Positions 52,176 to 61,586 of a stretch of 64,000 nt of DNA are shown one piece after another; the first letter of the stretch is position 1, and each line of letters opens with the position of its first letter. Source of the stretch: Gaoshiqia hydrogeniformans (lineage in GTDB: Bacteria > Bacteroidota > Bacteroidia > Bacteroidales > Prolixibacteraceae). Where the stretch lies: assembly GCF_049347105.1 (NCBI RefSeq), contig NZ_CP186334.1, positions 4,278,001 to 4,342,000 on the forward strand, read 5' to 3'. Below the pieces are notes generated by a model. That model worked only from the letters and a program-made list of their open reading frames with translations, was not told where the DNA came from and did not search any database. A program made the translations under genes and the position numbers.

Positions 52176-53507
52176 TTATTTTTTTCGGTTACGGATGATT
52201 TGGCCCACTTTGTTTTTTCCCAGTCGGATATAGTCGAGCAGGGGACGGTCGGCGGGGCAGGTGTAACTGCACGAGCCACATTCAATACAATCCATGACCC
52301 GGCTGTTTTCAGCATTCTCCCAAATTTGTTTATCAGAAACAGTCATCAGGTAATAGGGCTCCAATCCCATCGGGCATACTGTAACACAGCGTCCGCAGCG
52401 AATACAGTTTTGCATCGGCTTACGTTTGGCTTCCGGCGCCTGCATGATGGTAATCCCGGATGTTCCTTTTGTGACGGGGATATCGGTTGAGGCAACGGCT
52501 TTTCCCATCATTGGCCCGCCGCTGATGATCTTCCCGGTGTCTTCCGGTAAACCGCCGGCTGCATCAATTAATTCCTGAACCGGGGTTCCGATACGAACCA
52601 GAAAGTTGGAAGGTTTTTGAACCGATTTTCCGGTGATAGTCACAACCCGCTCAATCAGCGGTTTATTTTTTTGGACGGCTTCGTAAACAGCAAAGGCTGT
52701 TCCTACATTACTTACCACGGCGCCAACGGCAATTGGCAACGCGCCCGACGGCACTTCGCGCCCGGTGATTGCCTTGATGAGTTGTTTTTCGCCTCCTTGC
52801 GGATATTTTACTTTCAGCGGAACGATTTCAACCGAACCGTCTGTCGGTGCCAGCCCTTTCAGGTGGGCAATCGCGTCTTTTTTATTGTTTTCGATGCCGA
52901 TATACGCTTTATTTACCTGTAAGGCGCACATCAGTAGCCGGACGCCAACCATCACTTCTTTACCCTTTTCCAGCATTACCCGATGGTCAGACGTGAGGTA
53001 AGGTTCGCATTCAACGCCATTGATAATCAGCATCCCGGCTTTCATGCCCTGTGGTGGTACCAGTTTGACATGCGTGGGGAAGGTTGCCCCGCCCATACCC
53101 ACTACGCCGGCAGCATTTATTTTGTCGATAATCGCTTTACTGTCGGCCTCGAAATTTTCAACCAATTCGTTGTTGGTGATAATATGTTCTTCCCATTCAT
53201 CGCCTTCCACGTCAATAAAAACACCCATTTTCGGATAGCCGGATGCATCGGTGCCCAAATCAACTTTTTTTACGGTTCCCGAAACGGATGAATGGATGTT
53301 GGCTGACACAAACCCGCCGGCCTGAGCAATAATTTGCCCGACCTTTACCTGATCGCCTTTTTTTACTATGGCTTGCGCCGGTGCTCCAATATGTTGGGCA
53401 ATGGGGATGAAGACGCTTTTAGGTAAAGCCAGCTTTTCGATGGCTTTGTTTGCTGATAGCTTATTTTCAGCAGGATGAACCCCTCCTAGTTTAAAAGTTT
53501 TTAACAC
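52176..53507 (-). CDS. rnfC: Rnf complex subunit C (NADH-binding, 4Fe-4S)
   Basis: A 443-residue subunit with NADH/FMN and SLBB domains and two 4Fe-4S motifs (CIRCGRCVTVCP near residue 367, CIECGSCSYTCP near 406). The start codon is GTG, in the typical MLKTFKLGGVHPAENK context. The C-terminus is short, without the long extension seen in E. coli RsxC. It receives or delivers electrons to NAD. Confidence 0.96.
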   Translation of the reverse strand: MLKTFKLGGVHPAENKLSANKAIEKLALPKSVFIPIAQHIGAPAQAIVKKGDQVKVGQIIAQAGGFVSANIHSSVSGTVKKVDLGTDASGYPKMGVFIDVEGDEWEEHIITNNELVENFEADSKAIIDKINAAGVVGMGGATFPTHVKLVPPQGMKAGMLIINGVECEPYLTSDHRVMLEKGKEVMVGVRLLMCALQVNKAYIGIENNKKDAIAHLKGLAPTDGSVEIVPLKVKYPQGGEKQLIKAITGREVPSGALPIAVGAVVSNVGTAFAVYEAVQKNKPLIERVVTITGKSVQKPSNFLVRIGTPVQELIDAAGGLPEDTGKIISGGPMMGKAVASTDIPVTKGTSGITIMQAPEAKRKPMQNCIRCGRCVTVCPMGLEPYYLMTVSDKQIWENAENSRVMDCIECGSCSYTCPADRPLLDYIRLGKNKVGQIIRNRKK

Positions 53508-53518
53508 GATTGGCCTCC

Positions 53519-54451
53519 TTATTTGTTTTCAGTATGATCTGGTTGAATATTATCTGTCGCTTCTGTCTTTGGACTAATTGCTTTTTCCTGCTTTTCTGCC
53601 GGTTTTGCCGGAAGGTCTTCCTTAATTTTTCGCGGTGGGAAGTTAAGCTCGATAATGGCATTTGTCGGACACTCGGTGACACATTTGCGGCAAAGTTTAC
53701 ATTTGTCCGAATCGATAAATGCCAGGTTATTTCCCATCGTAATCGCGTCGAATGCGCAAACTTTGAAACACTTACTACAACCGATGCAGGCTACTTCGCA
53801 TGATTTTTTGGCGATACCGCCTTTTTCTTCGTTGCGGCAGGCCACGTATATTTTACGGTCTTTCGGTCCCTTTTTCCTCAATTCGATCAGGTCTTTCGGA
53901 CAAGCTTCCACACAAGCGCCGCAGGCTACGCACTTATCGTCAATCACTTCGGGAAGGCCGGTTTCCGGATTCATGTGTATGGCGTCGAAGTCGCAGGCAA
54001 CAACGCAGTCGCCGCAACCCAAACAACCGTACTGGCAACCGGTATCGCCGCTGTAAAGCGATGCGGCAACGGCGCAGGATAAAGCCCCGTCGTACTGATT
54101 TGTTTTTGGGCGGTATTCGCAGGTTCCGTTGCAGCGCACAACGGCCACCCGGGGTGCCTGGGCAACGGCTTCCATGCCTAAGATTCCTGCTACGCCGGTC
54201 ATGCAGTCATTTCCCCCGACAGGGCAAAACAAGGATGAAAGATCGTCAGCTTTTACGCAGGCTTCGGCAAAAGCACGGCAACCGGCATAACCGCATCCGC
54301 CACAGTTTGCTCCGGGCAAAGCGCCTTCTACATCATCGATCCGTGGATCTTCATATACTTTAAATTTTTGAGCAACAAAGTACAGGATCACTGCTGCCAA
54401 TGATCCGATTGCACTCAAGGTAATAACCGTATAAACAATCGTCATGCTCAT
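53519..54451 (-). CDS. rnfB: Rnf complex subunit B (multi-FeS)
   Basis: A 310-residue subunit: an N-terminal membrane helix (about 8-27), a CGGCGYAGC four-cysteine motif near residue 50, and several ferredoxin motifs (CLGCGDCVVAC, CVACGACVEAC, CIGCSKCFKVC, CKLCRKCVTEC). The last 40 residues are charged and Pro/Lys/Glu-rich. It accepts electrons from ferredoxin. An alternative start two codons later is possible. It is the first rnf gene, 9 bp after rseC. Confidence 0.95.
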   Translation of the reverse strand: MSMTIVYTVITLSAIGSLAAVILYFVAQKFKVYEDPRIDDVEGALPGANCGGCGYAGCRAFAEACVKADDLSSLFCPVGGNDCMTGVAGILGMEAVAQAPRVAVVRCNGTCEYRPKTNQYDGALSCAVAASLYSGDTGCQYGCLGCGDCVVACDFDAIHMNPETGLPEVIDDKCVACGACVEACPKDLIELRKKGPKDRKIYVACRNEEKGGIAKKSCEVACIGCSKCFKVCAFDAITMGNNLAFIDSDKCKLCRKCVTECPTNAIIELNFPPRKIKEDLPAKPAEKQEKAISPKTEATDNIQPDHTENK

Positions 54452-54460
54452 AATTAATGA

Positions 54461-54874
54461 TTATAATGGCTTGATTTCAAATTCGAAACTTCGTTTTAGT
54501 TTATTTCGGAATAAATAAAGGACCAGGTAATAGGGGAGAAGCGCAGAGAGCGCTAAAAGTCCGCTGAGGCCTTCATGACCAGTGACGGCAGAAGCAACGA
54601 TCAGAACCGTCATCAGCAGGACGAAAGGTAACAGGTAACCGTAAAACAACGCTTTAAATCCCTGCGATGTCTTCCCAATAACCTGGACATACTGGCCTGC
54701 ATGAAAATCGCCTGAGAAATGTGCTATTTCAATTTCTTTGTCTTTCATATCTGCAGCTGTACAGGTCCCTTTGGCATGACAAGAGGCACAAGCAGATTCG
54801 TTTACAATGCCTACAATGATCTTTTTATCTGAAAGCTTCTTAATGATCCCTTTGTGTGTAATTTCTCCCGACAT
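54461..54874 (-). CDS. rseC: RseC/SoxR-reducing-system-like protein
   Basis: A 137-residue protein of the RseC/MucC family: an N-terminal domain with CASCHAKGTC (two CxxC-type pairs near residue 27) and two membrane helices (about 72-92 and 97-117). Such genes often sit with rnf, and in enterobacteria RsxC-type systems with RseC keep SoxR reduced. It is cotranscribed with rnfB. The start is the ATG at 54874. Confidence 0.85.
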   Translation of the reverse strand: MSGEITHKGIIKKLSDKKIIVGIVNESACASCHAKGTCTAADMKDKEIEIAHFSGDFHAGQYVQVIGKTSQGFKALFYGYLLPFVLLMTVLIVASAVTGHEGLSGLLALSALLPYYLVLYLFRNKLKRSFEFEIKPL

Positions 54875-54903
54875 ATTCGTTCGCTTCAAAGCTTTTTCCG
54901 CTG

Positions 54904-54911
54904 CAAAACTA
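54904..54911 (-). promoter_or_regulatory. -7 promoter element of rseC-rnf
   Basis: Read leftward, TAGTTTTG matches TAnnTTTG exactly, 30 bp upstream of the rseC start. No good -33 element. Confidence 0.5.
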
Positions 54912-55061
54912 TTGATGTTTACTATACTTGTTCATGTCATTAAATCATTTTTAAAACATTTATCCTTATTTATATTCATTTTAAATAAAGTTGTTTTCTT
55001 TTGGATTGATTAATGAACTGTATAATAGCGATTTGAGTTGTTTTATTTTCATAAATCCAGT

Positions 55062-55118
55062 ATGATAAATATCAGTGTAATCGATTGCATATGTTGTCAA
55101 AAAATTGATATATATCAA
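55062..55118. promoter_or_regulatory. Cluster of FNR-like and LacI-like palindromes
   Basis: TTGATATATATCAA at 55105-55118 fits the FNR/CRP-family TTGAT-N4-ATCAA box exactly; a second TGAT-N4-ATCA core is at 55063-55074, 43 bp away centre to centre. Between them TGTAATCGATTGCA (55076-55089) shares the 12-mer AATCGATTGCAT with the kduI operator. Confidence 0.5.
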
Positions 55119-55180
55119 GTCTGATCCGGTTGTTTTTATCTGCATTTTTTGCAAAATGTTTACCCGGGTTGCAGTTTATA

Positions 55181-57280
55181 TCAACTGATGACACTCCAGT
55201 CGAATTCTGTATTTTTCATTCGCTGCAAATGATAAATTAACAGTTGATTTTCTTGTCTTTCCAGTTTGGGGTCGTCGCTCAGGATATCCGAAGCAAAATC
55301 CCGGGCTATCCGGAGTATTTCGCCGTCTTTTCCCAGGTTGGCAATGTTCAGGTTAATACCCAGGCCGCTTTGCTGGGTGCCTTCCAGATCGCCCGGACCG
55401 CGCAATTGCAGGTCAACTTCGGCTATCTCGAAACCATCGTTGGTGCGAACCATGGTTTCGAGTCTTTTCCGGCTTTCGTTACTGATTTTATACGACGACA
55501 TCAGCAAGCAATAGGACTGGTCGGCGCCCCTGCCCACCCGCCCGCGTAACTGGTGAAGCTGTGAAAGCCCGAAACGTTCGGCGCTTTCAATTACCATCAA
55601 GGAAGCATTTGGCACATCCACACCAACTTCGATCACCGTTGTTGCTACCAAAATATGTGTTTTCCCTTCTTTGAATAATTGCATTTCACGATCTTTTTCA
55701 GCCGGCTTCATCCGCCCGTGAACCATGCTGAGCTGATAGCGGGGAAAGACTTCTTTCAGCAGTTCAAAACCGTCTTCCAGGTTTTTCAGGTCCAGTTTCT
55801 CCGATTCGCTGATCAGCGGGTAAACGATGTAAGCCTGTCGGCCTGCATCAATTTGCTGTCGGGTAAACTGGTACACTTCCTTGCGCCTGTTTTCGTAAAA
55901 ATGGCGGGTTTCGATGGGTTTTCGTCCGGGCGGCAGTTCATCGATCACCGAAACATCCAGGTCACCGTAAAGCGTCATCGCCAGTGTGCGGGGAATCGGA
56001 GTCGCCGTCATTACCAGCACATGCGGGGGAATCCCGGAATTTTTTTTCCAAAGTTTGGCACGTTGGGCTACTCCAAAGCGGTGTTGTTCATCAATAATGA
56101 CCAACCCTAGTTTTTGAAAACTGACCACATCTTCAATCAGGGCATGCGTCCCGATCAGCAGTTGTATTTCGCCCGATTCGATCCCCTCATGAATTACTTT
56201 ACGTTCTTTGACTTTTGTCGATCCGGTTAACAAGGCCACTTTAACGCCAATTCCATGCAACATTTTTTTGATGGTCTGGTAATGCTGAACGGCCAGAATT
56301 TCGGTAGGCGCCATCAGGCTGGCCTGATAACCATTGTCGAAAGCAATCAGGGCGGTCATTAAGGCAACAAGGGTTTTTCCGCTGCCTACATCGCCTTGCA
56401 GCAAGCGGTTCATTTGTTTGCTGCAGCCCAAATCTTTGCGTATTTCGCGGATAACTTTTTTCTGGGCCCCGGTCAGTTCAAAAGGCAGGTTGTTTTCGTA
56501 AAACCGGTTAAAATTGTACCCGATATTCGAAAAAACAAATCCTTTGAATACATCTTCCCGTTTATGCTTCAGGCTCAGAATTTTGAGCTGAATGTAAAAG
56601 AGTTCTTCAAACTTTAACCGGAAGGTCGCTTTTTGCAGGAGCTGCGTATTTTCAGGAAAATGAATTTGCCTGAGCGATTGGCTCAGCGGCAATAATTTTA
56701 GCTTATCGCGTACATAAGGGGGAAGGGTTTCATAAACTTTTCCTTCGATGGCAACAGCCAGGTTATATTGAAGTTTGTTCAGTGCACGGGTATTTAAAAA
56801 GCGCTTTTTCAGGGTTTCGGTGGTATTGTAAAACGCCTGAAGGACCCCCGTATTAATTTGTTCTCCTTCGGCGCTTTCCACTTCCGGATGAATCATATTC
56901 ACCCGTCCGTTAAATACCGAAGGTTTTCCGAAGATGATATAGGTTTTATCTGTATTCAGATTTTCGCGAATGTATTTTATGCCCGAAAACCAAACCAGGT
57001 CGAGGCTCCCCGTTTCATCGGAAAATACCGCCGTAAGCCGTTGTTTTCGCGATTCGCCGATTGTTTCGAACGATTTGATTTTACCTTTAACCTGAATGTA
57101 CGGTTGTTGCGCCTGTATTTCGGCGATACGGTGAAATTTGGTCCGGTCGATGTACTTGTACGGGAAATAATACAACAGATCGCGAAAGGTGAAAATGCTG
57201 AGTTCTTTTTTCAATAACTCGGCTCTTTTAGGCCCAACACCAGGCAAGAATTTTATATCTTGATCAATATATTCAGGCAT
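55181..57280 (-). CDS. recG: ATP-dependent DNA helicase RecG
   Basis: A 699-residue RecG at full length. An N-terminal wedge domain (FLPGVGPKRAELL near residue 12) is followed by helicase motifs: Walker A GDVGSGKT near 301, DEQHRFG near 397 as the DExx box, TATPIPRT near 425, and RGRVGRG near 585. It branch-migrates stalled replication forks. It stands alone and its 3' end faces the regulatory region of rnf. Confidence 0.97.
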   Translation of the reverse strand: MPEYIDQDIKFLPGVGPKRAELLKKELSIFTFRDLLYYFPYKYIDRTKFHRIAEIQAQQPYIQVKGKIKSFETIGESRKQRLTAVFSDETGSLDLVWFSGIKYIRENLNTDKTYIIFGKPSVFNGRVNMIHPEVESAEGEQINTGVLQAFYNTTETLKKRFLNTRALNKLQYNLAVAIEGKVYETLPPYVRDKLKLLPLSQSLRQIHFPENTQLLQKATFRLKFEELFYIQLKILSLKHKREDVFKGFVFSNIGYNFNRFYENNLPFELTGAQKKVIREIRKDLGCSKQMNRLLQGDVGSGKTLVALMTALIAFDNGYQASLMAPTEILAVQHYQTIKKMLHGIGVKVALLTGSTKVKERKVIHEGIESGEIQLLIGTHALIEDVVSFQKLGLVIIDEQHRFGVAQRAKLWKKNSGIPPHVLVMTATPIPRTLAMTLYGDLDVSVIDELPPGRKPIETRHFYENRRKEVYQFTRQQIDAGRQAYIVYPLISESEKLDLKNLEDGFELLKEVFPRYQLSMVHGRMKPAEKDREMQLFKEGKTHILVATTVIEVGVDVPNASLMVIESAERFGLSQLHQLRGRVGRGADQSYCLLMSSYKISNESRKRLETMVRTNDGFEIAEVDLQLRGPGDLEGTQQSGLGINLNIANLGKDGEILRIARDFASDILSDDPKLERQENQLLIYHLQRMKNTEFDWSVIS

Positions 57281-57460
57281 GTAGCAAAGATAAAAATTAA
57301 CCTGTTAATTGATTCGCCTGTTTTTGAAATGGCCCTGTTTTTGTTGTGCAGATAATTTAATTTCGGTGTATATGATTATATTTACTGAAGAATTTAGTTG
57401 AATGAAACGGATATGGACAGACCATTATATAAACAGCCTGCAAACAAATAAACTACACGT

Positions 57461-58159
57461 ATGAAAGAAGTAATCAGGTTAACAGAGATCGTTAAAAATT
57501 ACAAAGTGGGCACACAGGTTGTCCGGGCTTTGCGGTCGGTAAGCTTGCAAATTAACGAAGGAGAATATGTTGCCATCATGGGCGCATCAGGTTCGGGGAA
57601 ATCGACCTTGATGAATGTGATTGGCTGCCTGGATACGCCAACCGGCGGACGGTATGAATTGAACGGAAAAGATGTGAGCCACTTGTCGGATGACGAGCTG
57701 GCCGAGATCCGGAATTCGGAGATTGGGTTTATATTTCAGACCTTTAATCTGCTACCCCGGAATAATGCTTTGGAGAATGTGATGCTTCCGCTGGTATATG
57801 CCGGCGTGAAGAAACAGCAGCGTTACGCCCGGGCGGAAAAAATTTTAGCCGATGTAGGCCTGGCCGACCGCGTTGAGCATAAGCCGAATGAACTTTCAGG
57901 AGGACAACGTCAGCGGGTGGCGGTTGCACGTGCCCTGATTAATAATCCGGCTATCTTGCTGGCCGACGAGCCAACGGGGAACCTGGATTCCAAAACTTCA
58001 GAAGAAATCATGCATTTATTCTCGGAAATTCATAAACAAGGCAATACTTTGATTGTTGTAACGCACGAAGAAGATATTGCCCGTCATGCCCATCGGATCA
58101 TCCGGCTGAAAGACGGGGAAATAGAATCTGACATTGTAAACACTAACCCGGTATATTGA
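57461..58159 (+). CDS. ABC transporter ATPase (LolD/MacB-like)
   Basis: A 232-residue ABC ATPase with Walker A GASGSGKST near residue 43, the signature LSGGQRQR near 145 and Walker B LLADEPTGNLD near 166. The sequence is of the LolD/MacB/FtsE-like group that acts with permeases having periplasmic domains. No permease gene is adjacent, so its partner is elsewhere. It is translationally coupled to the PduO-type gene: the stop TGA overlaps the ATG of the next gene. Confidence 0.88.
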   Translation: MKEVIRLTEIVKNYKVGTQVVRALRSVSLQINEGEYVAIMGASGSGKSTLMNVIGCLDTPTGGRYELNGKDVSHLSDDELAEIRNSEIGFIFQTFNLLPRNNALENVMLPLVYAGVKKQQRYARAEKILADVGLADRVEHKPNELSGGQRQRVAVARALINNPAILLADEPTGNLDSKTSEEIMHLFSEIHKQGNTLIVVTHEEDIARHAHRIIRLKDGEIESDIVNTNPVY

Positions 58160-58719
58160 TGGCCAAATTAGTACGTATTTATACCAAAACAGGCGACGAC
58201 GGGACCACCGGTCTGATTGGCGGAGACAGGGTAAAAAAACACGATATTCGCCTGGAAGCATATGGTACCGTCGATGAGTTGAACAGCCATATCGGTCTGA
58301 TTCTGACCACCAAAGTGGATGAACGCGCACAGAAGGTACTTGCCGACATCCAATCAACGCTTTTTGTAATCGGCGCGCAGTTGGCTACCGGCGAAAATGC
58401 CGGGGCTTTAAAAGAACGAATTCCCTGCACCGACAAGGATATTGAGCAGCTGGAACAGGAAATGGATCAGATGTTTGAAATTTTACCCCAGCTGAACCAC
58501 TTTATTTTACCGGGAGGCAGCACCGGGGCGGCTTACGCGCATGTTGCCCGGACCGTATGCCGGCGTGCCGAGCGGCGCATTATCGAGCTTTCGGATCAAG
58601 TTAACGTGGATCAGAATCTCATCAAATACATAAACCGGCTTTCAGACTACCTGTTTGTGCTGAGCCGGAAAATAAACCGTGATCAAAACATGCCTGAAAC
58701 CCCCTGGATTTCAGGTTAA
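58159..58719 (+). CDS. PduO-type cob(I)alamin adenosyltransferase
   Basis: A 186-residue PduO-type adenosyltransferase. The ATP-binding N-terminus TKTGDDGTTGLIGGDRVKKHD and the C-terminal RTVCRRAERRIIEL segment with the conserved arginines are intact. It makes adenosylcobalamin from cob(I)alamin. The ATG at 58159 overlaps the TGA of the ABC ATPase gene as TGATG; the two are probably cotranscribed, although a functional link is not obvious. Confidence 0.92.
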   Translation: MAKLVRIYTKTGDDGTTGLIGGDRVKKHDIRLEAYGTVDELNSHIGLILTTKVDERAQKVLADIQSTLFVIGAQLATGENAGALKERIPCTDKDIEQLEQEMDQMFEILPQLNHFILPGGSTGAAYAHVARTVCRRAERRIIELSDQVNVDQNLIKYINRLSDYLFVLSRKINRDQNMPETPWISG

Positions 58720-58735
58720 AATGTAGCTAAAATAT

Positions 58736-58769
58736 TTTGTCGATTTTGATGTATTTTTTTATATATTCG
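58736..58769 (+). promoter_or_regulatory. Possible promoter of the DUF2795-like gene
   Basis: TTTG (58736-58739) lies 22 bp before TATATTCG (58762-58769), a one-base variant of TAnnTTTG. Spacing is slightly long. Confidence 0.4.
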
Positions 58770-58807
58770 CAAATCATAAGAAAATCAAACTAAAAATACC
58801 TTCGAAT

Positions 58808-59029
58808 ATGTACTGGACACTAGAACTCGCATCAAAACTGGAAGATGCCCCTTGGCCGGCAACTAAAGATGAGTTGATTGACTATGCAATCCGCTCCGGA
58901 GCACCCCTTGAGGTGATTGAAAACTTGCAAGAGATTGAGGACGAAGGAGAAATCTACGAAAGCATTGAAGATATTTGGCCGGATTACCCGAGCAAAGACG
59001 ACTTTTTCTTCAATGAAGACGAGTATTAA
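58808..59029 (+). CDS. Small acidic DUF2795-like protein
   Basis: A 73-residue cytoplasmic protein rich in Asp and Glu. The N-terminal part (MYWTLELASKLEDAPWPATKDELIDYAIRSGAP) resembles the DUF2795 family of small conserved Bacteroidota proteins, in which a helical PATKDELIDYA-type segment is typical; the C-terminus is very acidic (DDFFFNEDEY). Function unknown. It has its own promoter-like sequence. It is convergent with the OstA-like gene. Confidence 0.8.
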   Translation: MYWTLELASKLEDAPWPATKDELIDYAIRSGAPLEVIENLQEIEDEGEIYESIEDIWPDYPSKDDFFFNEDEY

Positions 59030-59076
59030 TTTGTAGCAGGCAATTAATGATACGAATAGCAGGACAATTGATCCTG

Positions 59077-60591
59077 CTATTTTTCTTTGATAAATATATC
59101 GTAAACTGATTTGGGCCGGATGTCGTCGAGCCAGATAAATCCCGGAAGTGTTTTGTCTTCATCCATAAGGTCCGGTATGGGCAACAACTGTCCGTCGGGC
59201 GAAGTAATAAAGGCAATTTTATTAACCTTACTTTCTTTCAGCGAGATGCGGATATTGCTGCTTTCAGCCTTATTTAAGCCGATCAGCCCGTTATCATCAC
59301 GGGCATAATAGAGCGATTGCCCGTTCCCGTCAACATCAATTTTATAGAGATCGTTTCTTCGGATAAAACCGGTCATGTTTCGTCCCTTTATTTGATTGAA
59401 ACGGACAGAATCTTCCTGAGAAATAATAAATGCCGAACGTTTCATTTCGATGAACTGGTTTTCCTTGTCTTTTGTGATCACTTCCATGTATTCCGAACTC
59501 ATTTGGTTGGCGCCCGACCAAACCACCGGGGCATGAAAGAGTTGAATGGTTGAGTCTTTGGACCAGTAAACCAGGGAATCACATTTTCCCTGCAAATCCT
59601 CGCGGAAGAATTTTACCCGGAAATAGGCCAACAGTTGCTTTTCGTCGGGAATCGTATCGGGAATCATCTTCAGCGTATCGGCATGCAGAAAGAGCGTATC
59701 TTTCTCCGAATAAAACAGGAAGTGGGCAGAATCGGTTACCAGTGCATTTTTTTGAATATCGTTGTAAACAAGATGATTTCCCCGGACGATAATTTTGTTT
59801 TTAAAATCATGTACGCTGGCATTCCCGAGTGCCAAACCGTCGCCCGAAGTTTTGTTGTAGAAAATGGAATCGGCTACAACATGTTGCTCTTCGGTCCGGA
59901 TGACCGGGCGTTCATACAATTCGGCGTAACCGGTTTTGGTATGGTAAAAACCCGAGGTGGCGTCGAGTGTGTCTTTTTCGTCGTAAATGGTGGTCGGGCC
60001 CACAATGGAGGCGACACCTGTTTGCGGGTTGTAGATCAGGGTGTCTGAAACTAAAGTATAACTTGGCGTAACAGCCTTCACCTCAGTTTTAAAGATGGCT
60101 TTGTCGAGATTGGTATAATACTCGCCGATTTTGCTGTAAAGCGTATTGGCGCTGTCCTTCACCGTTCCGTAATAATCGTAATAGCCGATATTCCTGTTCA
60201 TGTCGAACTTCAGGGTGTCAGTGGTTAATACAACCGATTTGTTTACCAACCTGACATCGCCGCGGGCCAGCGCCCAGCGGGTATCGCCGTTGTATTTTAC
60301 AAAATTGGCATATAAGTGGAGGGTGTCGTCTTTGATGATGTGTACTTTTCCAAACGCATCTACCATATTCACGTTGGTATAAGAATAGGCGCTGTCGCAC
60401 CACATACGCACGTTGTTATGGTGGATAATCACATTGCCGAGCAACCTGTGGGCGTTGGCGATGATTTTTTCATCGAATTGCATCACATCGGCTTGTTCAA
60501 TATCGACCTTCCGCTTCTGTTGGGCATATAAAACGAAGGGAAATAAAACAAGCAGAAGCAGTATTAATTTCTTATGAAACTTACCTGTCAT
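59077..60591 (-). CDS. OstA/LptA-like periplasmic protein
   Basis: A 504-residue exported protein. From the ATG at 60591 it has a signal peptide (MTGKFHKKLILLLLVLFPFVLYAQ). The repeated D-x-(L/I)-x-Y and T-x-D-x-(L/Y) strands (TLHLYANFVKYNGDTR, DTLKFDMNRNIGYY, VVADSIFYNKTSG) form a beta-jellyroll or OstA-like stack, as in LptA and the LptD N-domain. It probably helps carry lipopolysaccharide or another lipid across the periplasm. It follows moxR by 16 bp. An ATG at 60624 is in frame but overlaps moxR and weakens the signal peptide. Confidence 0.82.
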   Translation of the reverse strand: MTGKFHKKLILLLLVLFPFVLYAQQKRKVDIEQADVMQFDEKIIANAHRLLGNVIIHHNNVRMWCDSAYSYTNVNMVDAFGKVHIIKDDTLHLYANFVKYNGDTRWALARGDVRLVNKSVVLTTDTLKFDMNRNIGYYDYYGTVKDSANTLYSKIGEYYTNLDKAIFKTEVKAVTPSYTLVSDTLIYNPQTGVASIVGPTTIYDEKDTLDATSGFYHTKTGYAELYERPVIRTEEQHVVADSIFYNKTSGDGLALGNASVHDFKNKIIVRGNHLVYNDIQKNALVTDSAHFLFYSEKDTLFLHADTLKMIPDTIPDEKQLLAYFRVKFFREDLQGKCDSLVYWSKDSTIQLFHAPVVWSGANQMSSEYMEVITKDKENQFIEMKRSAFIISQEDSVRFNQIKGRNMTGFIRRNDLYKIDVDGNGQSLYYARDDNGLIGLNKAESSNIRISLKESKVNKIAFITSPDGQLLPIPDLMDEDKTLPGFIWLDDIRPKSVYDIFIKEK

Positions 60592-60607
60592 AGCAGTGAC
60601 AAAAGTA

Positions 60608-61570
60608 TTAAAGTAATTCATCAATCAACTGGTCAACGGAGATGTTTTCGGCCTCGGCCTTGTAGTTTTTAATAATCCGGTGACGAAGGATATTTTTGGC
60701 CACTGCCTTCACATCTTCCATGTCCGGCGAATATTTTCCGGAGATGACAGCGTGCGTTTTTGCCCCCAGAATCAGGTATTGCGAAGCCCTGGGGCCAGCT
60801 CCCCATTTCAGGTATTTGTTGGACACGGCGGCCGCTTTCTCGGTTCCCGGGCGTGTTTTTGCTGCCAGGTCAACCGCGTAGCGAAGAACATGGTCGTTTA
60901 CCGGGACCTTTAACACCAACTGTTGGAAATACCTGATCTCTTCTGCCGAAAGAATGGTTGAAAGTTCATTGGAAAAGCCGGAGGTTGTGTTTCTCACAAT
61001 CGTCAGTTCGTCTTCAAACCTGGGGTAGTCGAGCCAGATGGAAAACATAAACCGGTCGAGCTGGGCTTCGGGGAGAGGATAAGTTCCTTCCTGTTCAATC
61101 GGGTTTTGGGTGGCTAAAACAAAAAAAGGTTTATCCAGCTCAAAACGTTCACCAGCAACGGTTACAGCGCGTTCCTGCATGGCTTCAAGCAAGGCGGCCT
61201 GGGTTTTTGGCGGCGTCCGGTTAATTTCGTCGGCCAGGATGATATTGGCAAACAGGGGTCCTTTTACAAATTTAAATTCCCGTTCTTTATCCAGTATTTC
61301 TGTTCCAATGATATCGGAAGGCATAAGGTCGGGTGTAAACTGGATCCGGCTGTATTTCAGTCCGAGGACGTCGGAGATGGTGTTGACGAGCAAGGTTTTA
61401 GCCAGACCCGGAACGCCGATCAGCAGACAGTGTCCACGGCTGAACATCGCGATCAGGACCTGCGTGATAATTTCGTCCTGTCCGTAGATGCGTTTTTTTA
61501 TTTCCGCGTGCAACAGGTCAATCCTGGCCTTCAGGGCGTCGGCGGCTTCTACCTCGTTTTTGAAATTCAT
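60608..61570 (-). CDS. MoxR-family AAA+ ATPase
   Basis: A 320-residue MoxR ATPase. Walker A is GVPGLAKT near residue 54, Walker B IILADEINR near 110 and a sensor region ATQNPIEQEGTYPLPEAQLDRF near 152. MoxR proteins help assemble or activate periplasmic and membrane complexes. Usually the gene is followed by DUF58 and VWA genes; here it lies between surA and the ostA-like gene, an arrangement also seen elsewhere in Bacteroidota, so a role in envelope assembly is likely. Confidence 0.92.
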   Translation of the reverse strand: MNFKNEVEAADALKARIDLLHAEIKKRIYGQDEIITQVLIAMFSRGHCLLIGVPGLAKTLLVNTISDVLGLKYSRIQFTPDLMPSDIIGTEILDKEREFKFVKGPLFANIILADEINRTPPKTQAALLEAMQERAVTVAGERFELDKPFFVLATQNPIEQEGTYPLPEAQLDRFMFSIWLDYPRFEDELTIVRNTTSGFSNELSTILSAEEIRYFQQLVLKVPVNDHVLRYAVDLAAKTRPGTEKAAAVSNKYLKWGAGPRASQYLILGAKTHAVISGKYSPDMEDVKAVAKNILRHRIIKNYKAEAENISVDQLIDELL

Positions 61571-61586
61571 CGTTTACCAATCGTTT

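Larger units (their letters stand above)
54875..55180. other. Regulatory region upstream of the rseC-rnf operon
   Basis: No gene. It contains an exact leftward -7 element (54904-54911) and, about 190-245 bp upstream of rseC, three palindromes: TGAT-N4-ATCA (55063-55074), AATCGATT-core dyad (55076-55089), and TTGAT-ATAT-ATCAA (55105-55118). Confidence 0.6.

Noticed and set aside
53800..54363. 187-residue rightward frame opposite rnfB
   Set aside because: Arg-rich composition, no domain, and it is antisense to a clear rnfB.
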